In this document: piece after piece, positions 8,499 to 17,039 of the stretch | How positions within the stretch are numbered: position 1 is the first letter of the stretch | Layout of the letters: the number at the start of each line of letters is the position of its first letter | Translations under genes and position numbers: made by a program | Assembly (NCBI GenBank): GCA_004151065.3 | Contig: NWUY0300040703.1 | Location: forward strand, 5,983 to 26,169 | Reading direction: 5' to 3' | DNA length: 20,187 bases | Origin: Larix sibirica | Taxonomy: Eukaryota; Streptophyta; Pinopsida; Pinales; Pinaceae | The notes under the pieces: generated by a model | Told to the model about the DNA's origin: nothing | The model's input: only the letters and a program-made list of their open reading frames with translations | Databases searched by the model: none

Positions 8499-9062
8499 AT
8501 GGGAAGGAACTCATCTTATAGGTCTCTTCCAGTTAGAACTCAAACCCCATCACGCATTGCTTGTTGGGGGCACAAGGATCTATATTTTCAACATGACCAC
8601 CTAGAATTTCAATATGGTACCATGTATAGGAAAGGAAAGGCCCCAATGGAGAATTCTATTAGCAACCATAAGATCTATGTAGTAATTGATAACCGCGAGG
8701 TTGAGCATCAATCCACTATGGTGGAGTCTTCATGTAAATAAACATTGTTAAAGTTAAAATTGTATTTGATCCCCATGCAATAGATAGTTTTATTTATCCA
8801 TTTTCTTCAATAAGTGTGGGCTGGCATCAGGCTAGCATGATGATTTAATCTAGTTGAAATGGCTCCAGGGGTAGTTTAAGCAAGCAGTTGGACCTAGTGT
8901 TGAAAGGTGTTTTGTAGACCCAGGGATGTGTACAACTAAGGTCAAAGTGTATGTCACTACGCTAGGTACTTATGATCTTATCAAAGGCATGAATTGGCTT
9001 GAGGATCATCGATATTTATTAGATTGTTAGAGGAAGAGAGTGCTTTGTTTAGATGATGAAGG
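8499..9062 (+). pseudogene. Gypsy zinc-knuckle/linker and aspartic protease remnant
   Basis: A frame from 8499 to 8741 covers the end of Gag. Where a CCHC knuckle is expected it reads ACWGHKDLYFQHDH, keeping one Cys and the GHK core but losing the other metal ligands. It then reads REVEHQSTMVESS, a stretch seen just before gypsy protease. The protease follows: VFDPHAIDSFI (Asp at 8768-8770) stands for the catalytic FDPGATDSFI, with Gly changed to His. TLGTYDLIKGMNWLEDHRYL (8959 onward) stands for LGxYDVxLGMDWLxxHRA, the second conserved block. Stops and the active-site change mean no activity. Confidence 0.82.
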
Positions 9063-9219
9063 GAGAAAAAATTAGATTCAAGGTATTAAGAGAAATGTGT
9101 CCCTATGTTTCATCTCAATGATGAATGCAAAGTGTTTCCTAAATAAAGGATGTCAGTTTTACTTAATAGAGACTATAAGTGGGGAGAAGGGATCGTCTTT
9201 AGATCGGTGCCTTTGTTAA

Positions 9220-9719
9220 ATTTCCAAAATTTAAGGATATATTTCCCAAGAAGGTACCAAGGTTACCTCGAAATAGAGAACTTTATTTTACTATTGATTT
9301 AAAACCACGTTCTAAGTGAATATCTAAGACACCTTATAGGATGATGGCTCCTTAACTTGTGATTTGAAAATGTAGTTGTAGGAGCTATTGGACCTAGGAC
9401 TCATAAGACCTGGTATTTCTCTTTGGGGTGTACTAGTAATATTTGTAAAAAATAAGGACAATTCTTTGTGATTGTGTATTGATTATAAAGATTTGAACAA
9501 AGCCACGATATAATAGTTACCCTATACCTCGAATTGATTATCTATTCTATCAGATGAAAGGAGTGGTAGTTTTCTCAAGGATTGATCTACGATCAAGCTA
9601 TCAACAACTTATAATTAAAGAGGGTGATATACCAAAGACCACCTTCTGGACACAGTTTGGGATTTATGAGTTTATAGTGGTTCCCTTTGGTTTGACCAAT
9701 GCACTAGAAGTATTCATGA
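9220..9719 (+). pseudogene. Gypsy reverse transcriptase, N-terminal half
   Basis: FKDIFPKKVPRLPRNRELYF and SKTPYRMMAP open the domain (family: F.DVFPEE.PGLPP.R...F and .PYRM.P). These are followed by ELLDLGLIRPGISLWGVLV and [13 protein letters not shown], which correspond to RT blocks 1-2. The last frame (9554-9719) reads [13 protein letters not shown], where Asp 9584-9586 is the first catalytic metal ligand (motif A), and [10 protein letters not shown], the motif before YxDD. The sequence ends three residues later at the ambiguous base. Three frames are needed to follow it, and the 9554-9719 part is intact, so some of the damage may reflect local sequencing or assembly quality rather than age. 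Confidence 0.92.
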
Positions 9720-9720
9720 N
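9720..9720. other. Ambiguous base at a likely scaffold join
   Basis: A single n separates two unrelated sequences, each interrupted in mid-domain: gypsy RT to the left and a CGS exon to the right. The composition changes at the same point. A one-base n is how some assemblers mark a join of unknown or near-zero gap size. A second isolated n lies at 2179. Confidence 0.6.
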
Positions 9721-9722
9721 TG

Positions 9723-9960
9723 ATTTTGAGGTTCCCTCCCAATTTCGTGAGGCAGCTGAGCATAAAGGCCCGACGGAACTGCAGCAACATCGGCGTTGCG
9801 CAGGTGGCAGCGGCTTCTGTAACGAATATTCCGGTGTCCTCTGCCCCCGCAAATGCAGGGGACCCGTTCATGCTCACCTGTAATAACAGTGTACAGGCCG
9901 ATGGCGCTCTACTGGAGAAGGACTTTGTTACGCCCGATGGAACCCTTGCCGTCCATTCCG
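9723..9960 (+). CDS. CGS1: Cystathionine gamma-synthase, partial exon 1 with MTO1 region
   Basis: Plastid enzyme that condenses O-phosphohomoserine with cysteine to cystathionine, the first committed step of plant methionine synthesis (PLP-dependent). The 79 complete codons start ILRFPPNFVRQLSIKARRN, near-identical to the end of the Arabidopsis CGS1 N-terminal region. They continue with CSNIGVAQ, completing the 11-residue MTO1 element RRNCSNIGVAQ (9771-9803). This element acts in cis as nascent peptide: with S-adenosylmethionine it stalls ribosomes and triggers decay of its own mRNA. The residues hit in Arabidopsis mto1 mutants (R77, S81, G84, A86) are all kept. A variable linker, then DGTLAVHSG, matches the SDGSLTVHAG that precedes the catalytic domain. 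The frame ends one base into the Gly codon, at a GT donor. The first ~60 codons (start and most of the transit peptide) and all catalytic exons are missing. No stops; GC-rich compared with its surroundings. Confidence 0.93.
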
Positions 9961-9969
9961 GTAAAATAT
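9961..9969 (+). promoter_or_regulatory. 5' splice site of CGS intron 1
   Basis: Exon sequence ...CATTCCG is followed by GTAAAATAT, a good plant donor. The intron is phase 1, splitting a Gly codon, which agrees with the conserved HAG just before ERLGRG in plant CGS. GC content falls sharply after it. Confidence 0.8.
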
Positions 9970-10084
9970 TTAGCCTTGAATCTTTCCTTCTTTTAGTCCT
10001 TTCCTTGGGATCTTTGTTTGCATATAGGATATTCGCGTTTCCATCACTGCAAGTTAGAGTAAATTTAAGCCGAACCTAGTTATT

Positions 10085-10165
10085 TCAGCGGCAGAGTCGC
10101 TAGAAGGCTGGACTTTCTGTTCTTGAAGAGGGCGAGGGCGAGGGTTTGAACCATTAGCAGCTAAC
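10085..10165 (+). mobile_element. Possible tRNA-derived SINE head
   Basis: GGCAGAGTCGCTAG (about 10091) resembles RNA polymerase III box A, and GGTTTGAACC (about 10143) fits box B (GGTTCGANNCC) with one difference. They are about 50 bp apart, in the range of tRNA-derived promoters. The stretch between (CTGGACTTTCTGTTCTTGAA) resembles the equivalent part of plant Au-type SINEs as I remember it. No tail or target duplication was found, so extent and family are open. Confidence 0.38.
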
Positions 10166-10285
10166 ATCTATATCGTTAAATCGCTGTCTTTGCATTCTAT
10201 TGTCTAATATTTAAAGGCCTCTTTGCAGATGCAGTATGGTGAAGATAAATGCAATGGTACTTTGCACTGTTGTCTGTCAATTTTA

Positions 10286-10341
10286 GCACGAATCTTTTCA
10301 CTTTAGTCTGTGGAAATTAGTACGAATCTTTGCACTGTAAG
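10286..10341. repeat. Short imperfect direct repeat
   Basis: TTAGCACGAATCTTTTCACTTTA and TTAGTACGAATCTTTGCACTGTA lie about 35 bp apart in the presumed intron. Confidence 0.6.
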
Positions 10342-11800
10342 AATTTTCACATATTCTTTCAAACCGTGTGATTTTACCAATCGTCACTGACAGATCATTT
10401 GTCTTGGGAAAAGATGAGAGATCTATTTAAAAGAGGAACTAGGTTAATAATTCTGAATTCTAGTGGCGATAATGTAATTGATTTACCAAAAGGTAATATT
10501 TTATGTATTTTACCCATTTTAAACAGACAACCGTCGAATATGTGATCCCTGTTTACAGATCAGGCACATATCCAAGCCAGGTGGTCTTGCCGTGAGCCTT
10601 TTTGGACGAACTCGTATGAAGCAAAGTTCAAAGTATTTAAAAAGTGAAGAAGTGTCATTGTACTAGGCGAAGCAACGATCACTTGAGCTATCCATTGTGA
10701 TACAAGCCCTTCATGTCTTTGTTTGATTTTTGATACGCGGACTAAATTCCATAGACTGTTTTGAATTAGTGCAATCTCCTTGTCTGCAAAACATATTTGG
10801 CTAATAACCATCTTTCTTCATTCCTTCTCCAGTTTGGACCATTGAATTATGGTTCATTTTATGTGTATTTTTTAAAGCGGTCTTAGGTGTGACGTAGTGT
10901 AGAGTTTATTTTTGAATGTCATTTTAGCTGTGACTGCAATCTGTCCAGAACCACTAGATCCACGATGCTTTGCCAAAAAATAGAATTTATAATCTTGTAG
11001 CACATTTAAAGAGACTTCAATAAATCAAAATCTCCAGAGTTACAGTGGTCAAAGGATGGTCTTAGGTACATTAGCTACTGAGAGCTAGTAAGTCTCTCAG
11101 GAAACCATTGTAAATAAAGCTCCTCAATGTAAGCAACCACGAGTTCAATGGCACCCAGTGCATTTGGCCCTGTCACGCTACCATTGTAGTATTGTGTATG
11201 GAAGGGGAATGCTATTAAAAACTGAACATGCTCCAATACAATATTGCTGGTAGATGTCATATACAAAAAATTCCATAGTATTGTGTTGGCACTTCGTTTT
11301 TAGGTTCCATGAAATTCAGTGTATAGGAATAGTCTGTATAGAAATAGTCTAACAGATGATTGTACTTGTTATTACAGTGAACTCTGATGCTAGCCTTGAA
11401 TTGCTTGGTACTACGATAGCAATTGGAAAGCACTATATAATTTTCTGTTGAATGTAATTTGCCAAGATGACAAATGACCATGGTCACTAGCATCATGGAT
11501 ACAGTTATCTATGAACCTATGGTAATACAGCCTATGCAAACTTTGTCCAAGACCAATCAACTTGAATGAGGGTCATTTCTAAGATATTCATCAGTAAACT
11601 TCCACACACATGCATGGTGCATTAATCCATACTAATGGTAAAATACCTTTAATATGTTAAATTTTATGGGTCGAGCTATAACAAGGAAACAAAGAATATT
11701 TGCTTTTGTTCTTTTGCGTAGAGTCATTAACAATTTGACATTAAAAATTGGAATGTTTCTGCAACAATTTAAGTGCTCTTCATAATCCATGAAATGCTGT

Positions 11801-11817
11801 CAATATTGCAATTACTT
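11801..11817. repeat. Target-site duplication, left copy
   Basis: 17 bp, identical to 13302-13318; overlaps by two bases with the T-run. Confidence 0.92.
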
Positions 11818-11826
11818 TTTTTTTTT
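11816..11826 (-). repeat. Poly(A) tail of the retroposon
   Basis: Run of 11 T on the + strand, of which the first two may belong to the target duplication. Confidence 0.85.
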
Positions 11827-12084
11827 GTAAATCTGCAACAGTATATTTATAAAAAGAGTTCTAAAATTGCATGGCAACTAGCTAGCCTTGGGGGTCTTGG
11901 GTTGTGAAACTACCAACCTAGACGCCAAAAAATGCTAGGCAGATAAGTAACATAGTAAAACAGACCTGTCCGAGGAGACTAGGTGCCATAAGAGTCATTG
12001 CATAGCATATCATAAAACAGAATAGAGCATGAAAACAATTTATACAGCCAAAAAAGACAAAACCTTTGACAATCATAGAGAGAG
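11827..12084 (-). other. 3' UTR of the retroposed sequence
   Basis: About 258 nt between the stop codon and the poly(A) tail, with no reading frame and no AATAAA hexamer; TATAAATATA lies about 20 nt before the tail. Confidence 0.6.
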
Positions 12085-13301
12085 CTAGGGACTGCCATCC
12101 AAAGTACTTGCTTCTTCATTATGAGAACTGGGCTTGTCTTCAACAATAGGGCAGCTGCGGAAGAAGTCATCATCCCATCCCTGGGGAGGGAGCTTTGGCA
12201 TCAGTGGTTCTGTTTTGCGGTAGGGGGAGGCATCCCCATCGGTCTTCCAGACACGTTTGAAGTGTAGAGAGTCAATGGTGGATGGAATGGGAAAGGTGGC
12301 ATGCAGGGGAGGGATACCCGAAGAGACACCAGAAGCAGACGGGACTGACCCAGCAGGAGTGTCTACAACAGTGACGGAGACTTCAGCAACAACGTCCATC
12401 ATTTCCTGCGAAATTGGAGGAGCTTCGGTTGTAGAGGAGACCACTCCAGGCTGAGCGACGTCCATTCCAGCCAAGCCAACACTGTTTTTACTGGGTTCGG
12501 CTTGAGCCAAGCCCCTACGAAGAGTCGAGCACCTTTCCAGGGAGTATTTACCACCAGCAAGATCGGTGTCCAAATTGACCAGCTTTTCATCCAGGTGAAC
12601 CAAGATAGCCCTGATATCCAAAATGGAGGACTTGGTAGAGTTCCAATTTACCAGCATCTCCTCGACCAGGTTGCCCATCATATTTTTTATAAGCTAGTAG
12701 TAATTAATCTGGTTGCTTTGGTTGCCGGTGGCTAGAATATCAGCCACACAACTTGATTCCCAATCATCGATTAACATGCGAACCATAGCCGAAATGTTGA
12801 TGTCATGACCACTGATGGTTGCCTAATTCTTGCTCAGAGAAGCAACAACCCGTCCTGCACCATGACTAGCCCCATGCTTGGAGGTTCCTCGCGGTCGAGT
12901 CATGGTGTAAAAATTAAGCTCCCAGGCAGTGACAATTTGAGCAGAGCAATTCGCAGCAGGGAAATTCACAACAGAGAGCAACATAAGATTGCAAATGAGG
13001 GTGGAGTGAGGCCTGTCCATCATTTTACGAGCCATGGAGAAGGGACGCAGGTGATCCACATGCGGGAGCTTCAAGAACCAGCTACCCCAATTAATGCGAA
13101 GGGACATCGACGGTCGAGTCCCACCTCGACTTATTAACTGCCGATTGATTTCCATTAATCCGCCCGGCCTCCTCATAACCACGCTCTCTGGAGTGCCTGC
13201 CAGCATTACTAGGAGGTGATTGGTGCTGCGTGCTATCGCCAGGTGGTTGCACCAAGTTGCCAGTTGTGGCGTGATCGGGAAAGACACCTGCATCCGAGGG
13301 C
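12085..13301 (-). pseudogene. Retroposed coding sequence of unidentified protein, two in-frame stops
   Basis: One minus-strand frame runs from about 13293 to the stop at 12085-12087, about 403 codons, broken only by TAG at 12823-12825 and TAG at 12694-12696. The downstream piece alone is a 198-codon ORF (12681-12085). Its N-terminal half is charged and helix-like (ILDIRAILVHLDEKLVNLDT). Its middle is rich in Pro, Ser, Thr and Val, as in disordered linkers. Its C-terminal end is acidic and aromatic (WDDDFFRSCPIVEDKPSS). The upstream piece contains FYTMTRPRGTSKHG, then after the first stop INISAMVRMLIDDWESSCV. The 5' part (13301 to about 13091) reads better in another frame, as hydrophilic SPPSNAGRHSRERGYEEAGR, so a frameshift near 13095 is likely. 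I do not recognise the family. No RT, protease or CCHC motif is visible. Confidence 0.6.
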
Positions 13302-13318
13302 CAATATTGCAATTACTT
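13302..13318. repeat. Target-site duplication, right copy
   Basis: 17 bp, identical to 11801-11817; marks the 5' end of the minus-strand retroposon. Confidence 0.92.
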
Positions 13319-13358
13319 ACTTTTTGTTAATGTATAATATTTACTTAGGTATTATGCT

Positions 13359-13376
13359 GCTACTACTACTACTCTA
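13359..13376. repeat. (CTA)n microsatellite
   Basis: Short CTA trinucleotide run with one interruption. Confidence 0.8.
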
Positions 13377-13402
13377 CTATATAATTTGGGGTATAATTGA
13401 CA

Positions 13403-13518
13403 TGTTGCAACCCTTTTCCCTATATATAATTGGGTATCTCCCATTATATTAGATATCACTTATGGAATATTCTGTCGATTAATATATTTACCAACTACCA
13501 TTGGTATAAAACCTTTCA
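13403..13518 (+). mobile_element. Short LTR-like sequence A
   Basis: Starts TGTTGCAACCC, ends CCTTTCA and is followed by TGGTATCGGAG, close to the tRNA-iMet primer-binding site. Its first 55-60 bp match the start of sequence B at 17997, including a shared TATCTCCCATTATATTAGA. At 116 bp it is in the size range of short copia or TRIM LTRs. The second half diverges between A and B. Confidence 0.58.
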
Positions 13519-13529
13519 TGGTATCGGAG
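13519..13529 (+). promoter_or_regulatory. Primer-binding site, tRNA-iMet type
   Basis: TGGTATCGGAG, one mismatch from TGGTATCAGAG, directly after the CA end of LTR-like sequence A. Confidence 0.6.
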
Positions 13530-16500
13530 TTGGAACATTCCTAACTCTCTTACAAGAGGGCTTGGATCTTATAATGTGGACCATCTCAAAGAAAACCTTT
13601 CAAGAAGATATTAGAGAATGATATATTTTTCTTACATTCATCTGCACTTGGTTTGTGGGCAACACCCCCGCATGTGGAAAATAGTCGTCTACAATTAAAA
13701 TAATGCGGATATCGATATAAAGCTATTGTTATCAATTCTATAATCTTAAAATATTCAACAAGCATAACCATTGTGAATAGTTGATTAAATAATCAATATA
13801 CATGTGTAGCATGATCTCCATGTATCGACCAACAATTTTGGTCAAATCATCAAGAGCTTGGACATTAATAATCCATATTGATCCTAGCTTGCACTCCCAA
13901 GAGAGACATGATTGAAATTGGCTAGTAGGGGTTCTTAACAAGATCATCACTCACAAGAGAATGAACCATCAATTGGTTAATAAGGTAATTGGCCACACTA
14001 TGATCGAGACTTTTTGCAAAGGTTTTGTAAGGAATAAAAATTTGCTCTATGATTGTTTCTTTGATCCTTTGGCACAGATGCAATGGAGATGAAATTGAGC
14101 CTTGGATGTGATGCATGTTCATTTAGACTTCATCTCTTCTAATCATGTATAACCTTACTTTTATAATGGCCTATTGTAACCTTACGGTTTTTTGGCTACA
14201 TTGTCTAATTTGGCTCATAAAATTATTATGTAGTTGTAAACAATGTTTTGTGCTAGATCGTCGTGGTGGCTTGATGCCACTAGGTTGTGTAATGACCCGT
14301 GCTCAGTTAAAGAATGAAATTGGCGACATTCCAGTTGGAATATGGATCCTATTACATACACCATTGATCATAGATCAAATAAATGTTTGTCTTTTGAAGC
14401 TTTCTCCTAGATAGACCTCCTCCTATGATATGGATGAGATTTTCTTTCAATATAGCTTCTTCAACATAGTGCATTCCTTGTTGGGGAGCTTGATCTATTT
14501 TTCAATAAGATCAAAGTGGTTGGCACCATTTTGCCTACACTATGAATAAGAGGCACATTGTGCGCAAATTCTTTTGCATTTGTGTGAGCCATACCACTGC
14601 TTGATGATCATACCCACTTAGCCTTGCTGGTAACATTGTATTTTGTGAAAATTTTCCTCTAGCCTACATTTTAAGGTGTGTTTGGTGGTTGGTTGGATAT
14701 CTCGCTGCAAATAGCTTTGTGGGGATCTATTGTGGAACCTCTATGAGTGCAAGGCCACCTCTATGAGTGCAAGGCCTTCTATGATAATTAGGTTTCGAGA
14801 CAACTGTTAATGATGTGGTCCAATCTAAAATTAGCGCACTAGATACGTTGGCCACATTATTTGAAGAGGAAACACTCAAGGAGTTATTAACATTGTCAGT
14901 CACTTCTTCAATCACTTCCACATTAATGTGCGTTTGCGGCAAAATGTCGATTGGTCGTTCCCAATGCACAAGGTTTTTCCATGACATAGTAACTCATGAT
15001 CTATATTGTGATCAACCATTTTTCACTTTTGTGAATTTTAATGAGATTAAGCATGGAATATGCTATTATCAACAATGAATGTGTAGTATTGATCAAAGTT
15101 GGCACCTAACAAATTTGAATTGGAGAAATTTACAACAAGCTAACCATCACATTCACTTCCTCCAATTTCAACTAAGTTATGTAATGCAATCTCATTTATG
15201 TGGGCTTCCATAAAATCTCCGACCTTCCAATGTCTCGTATAAGTGATGTCTCATAAAATTCATCACAAGATAATTTGGAGGTGATGTTCGACATCGTAGT
15301 GGACATGGATTTGAAGCACATTGTTGATTCTGATTGGCAATAGTGATGTGAGATAATGTAATTAAGAGTGTCTATGAATACTTTAGGAATCGTAAGGACT
15401 TGCATATTTGTTGAGCACGAATATTCTACAATGTAGTTGCTTTACAACATCAAGGATATTAAAAGTGATCGCTATGAGCCTTTGAGATTAACAACAAGGC
15501 TGATAATCTATCATTTCAATTCTCTCTAATATGAAGTATTGGTTTTTCTAAGAGTAGCTCTCATAAAATTAATAGTTTTTCATCAAATCAGAATGAACCT
15601 TAGACAAACAATAGAGCAACCTAGGCTTTGCAAAAGTTCTGATATGGTAATATCCTCTCGAGGATGAGAACCATAGAATCAAAAGAAAATGAGTTGTTCG
15701 TTCCAAAATGGATCATGATGATTAAAATTGGAAGACAATAGGAAGCAACATCAACATTTATTCCGACAATGAATATTATTAAGCTTGTGTAGTATGTTCG
15801 TCTATGGCTTCATTTTGTGATCACAGTCACCAGAGTAGCCTTGCAGATCTAACGAGTTCTGATTCAATGTTGTTGTGTTAGGATGTTGACATGAAGAAGG
15901 TGACTTCAAAAAGTCATCTTAGAAATACTGTCTAAATATTGAAAACATTTTTTGTTCTACCACTTGTCACTTCATGTGTCAATAGAGAAAAACCCATGTG
16001 AGTCATTGCACTACATGAACTAATTACTTTGAGAATTTAGAGTTACCTCTACCTTTGATGCTTGTAAACAAAGGATTAGGCATATTTAATACTCAAAACT
16101 AGGTAGAGATTCATACATTGATTTTGAATGTTCTTGAAGGCACTCAGTATGGGTGTCAAGATATAATAATTTGCACATTGTCATATTAGACATACATGTT
16201 AGTGATAGAATAAGGTCTTTTCATTGGGGTTGCAAATCCAATAAATAATAATAAATCAGGCTTCATTCGATCTAGTTGTTGCTTATGAGGGAGAATAAGA
16301 CTGACGCCCTTTCAAAGGACATATACATAGCTCTTAAGTGCATCAATCTCTACAAATGTAATACTTTTGCTAGTATTTTATAGTCAATAATTAATTCCAC
16401 TATGCATATATGCTCAAATTCCCCGCAAAGAGATGGACTTGCGTACTTATCTTAACTGATAAAGAGAGCTAACTCGTACTCACCTCATTTTATTTCAATG

Positions 16501-16544
16501 ATGTATGGGCTAACTCACATAAAAGAATAAGTAAGTTGTAACAT
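13530..16544. other. Interior of decayed LTR element, unrecognised
   Basis: No gag or pol domain could be followed with confidence on either strand. Frames stay open on the minus strand across 13586-14122 and 14727-14987 and on the + strand at 14145-14414 and 14815-15078, none with known motifs. Near 16291 the + strand reads ENKTDALSKDIYIALKC, which resembles the NxADALSK end of retroelement RNase H, but nothing upstream supports it. The tract may be several fragments rather than one element. Confidence 0.35.
14737..14776. repeat. Perfect 20-bp tandem duplication
   Basis: ACCTCTATGAGTGCAAGGCC occurs twice in a row without a mismatch, implying a recent event. Confidence 0.95.
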
Positions 16545-16640
16545 GGTCTTGTAATCCCCATAGAGGCATTTTAAACCCATGTAGTATTATGTTGTGACAT
16601 GGTATTGTAAGCCTCATAGCGACATTGTAAACCCATGCAG
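16545..16640. repeat. Imperfect direct duplication, about 55 bp apart
   Basis: ACATGGTCTTGTAATCCCCATAG and ACATGGTATTGTAAGCCTCATAG, each followed by a variant of ACATTGTAAACCCATG, are two copies of one unit. Confidence 0.8.
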
Positions 16641-16660
16641 AGTCTCCTTTCTAAGCTACC

Positions 16661-16733
16661 TTTAAGGGAGGGTTGTTGTAAATTTGGCTAACCTTTTGCA
16701 CCTCTCCTCGCCTAAGTGCATATTAAGGGGGGA
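16661..16733 (+). promoter_or_regulatory. Two polypurine-tract-like motifs
   Basis: TTTAAGGGAGGG followed by TTGTTGTAAATTTGG (16661) and TTAAGGGGGGA followed by TGCTGGGGATAAT (16723) each look like a polypurine tract next to an LTR start (TG). Which one, if either, was functional cannot be told. Confidence 0.35.
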
Positions 16734-16835
16734 TGCTGGGGATAATATTTATTTCGTCAATTTTTTGACTCTTGGAAGATCTAATTAGAGGCATTCCTCA
16801 CGAATTAAAAGTTATGGATGTACATAACCAAAGAT

Positions 16836-17010
16836 AATTCCCCACTGGAAGATACTTCAGAGCTAAAATGCTTGGTGATTTGTCATCAATAGATACATTG
16901 GAGATAAAACGCTTGGTGTTTTCTTCTTGGTAGATGCACCAAAGCTACAATGCTTGATGACTTCGTCAATGTGGTTCCCCATCAGAAGATACATCAGGGA
17001 TACAATTCAA
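16836..17010. repeat. Tandem repeat of about 45 bp, four degenerate units
   Basis: Units of the form AGATAC-TTCAGAGCTAAAATGCTTGGTGA recur with AGATACATTGGAGATAAAACGCTTGGTG, AGATGCACCAAAGCTACAATGCTTGATGA and AGATACATCAGGGATACAATTC. Two of the units are preceded by CCCCAYYRGA. Confidence 0.75.
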
Positions 17011-17039
17011 GGCACATTCATGCAGGGGGAAGATAAACA

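Larger units (their letters stand above)
7500..9719 (+). mobile_element. Ty3/gypsy retrotransposon, gag to mid-RT, decayed
   Basis: The interval reads in order as Gag, a lost zinc knuckle, aspartic protease and the first half of reverse transcriptase of a plant Ty3/gypsy element. All parts are on the + strand and spread over the three frames by small indels. The RT stops abruptly at the ambiguous base 9720, before its YxDD catalytic motif. RNase H and integrase do not follow. No 5' LTR was recognised upstream. The start is therefore approximate, placed where Gag-like sequence begins. Confidence 0.88.
9961..11800 (+). other. Presumed CGS intron 1, proximal part
   Basis: No exon 2 (expected to begin GERLGRGIVTDAITTP or similar) was found here or anywhere downstream in the window. 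If the scaffold is right, the intron runs past the right edge and carries all the elements described there; long, transposon-filled introns are known in conifers. Besides a SINE-like segment near 10085 and short direct repeats at 10286-10341, nothing recognisable is present. Minus-strand frames at 11075-11266 and 11257-11496 have no recognisable domain. Confidence 0.5.
11801..13318 (-). mobile_element. Poly(A) retroposon with 17-bp target-site duplication
   Basis: CAATATTGCAATTACTT occurs identically at 11801-11817 and 13302-13318. The left copy runs straight into a T-run (to 11826), which on the minus strand is a poly(A) tail at the 3' end of the insert. These are the marks of L1-type target-primed insertion of an RNA. 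The insert (11818-13301, about 1.48 kb) has an open-frame 5' portion and an approximately 260-nt 3' UTR. It is GC-richer than its surroundings. It begins inside coding sequence and so is probably 5'-truncated. It could be a retrocopy of a host mRNA, a non-autonomous retroposon or a LINE ORF1 fragment. No RT is present. Confidence 0.88.

Noticed and set aside
9664-9883. Frames running through the ambiguous base
   Set aside because: They fuse gypsy RT with CGS DNA in a wrong frame; an artefact of the join.
11075-11496. Two overlapping minus-strand frames in the presumed CGS intron
   Set aside because: They are in different frames, lack recognisable motifs and have no tail or duplication suggesting a retrocopy.
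12257-12735. Plus-strand frames across the retroposon
   Set aside because: They are shadows of the longer minus-strand frame; strand is fixed by the poly(A) tail.
13586-14122. Minus-strand frames resembling a broken protein
   Set aside because: Frames overlap out of phase and I could not match them to any domain; may be chance openness or an old fragment.
16285-16345. ENKTDALSKD as the end of a retroelement RNase H
   Set aside because: Ten residues only, with no upstream RT or RNase H motif in any frame; kept only as a remark.
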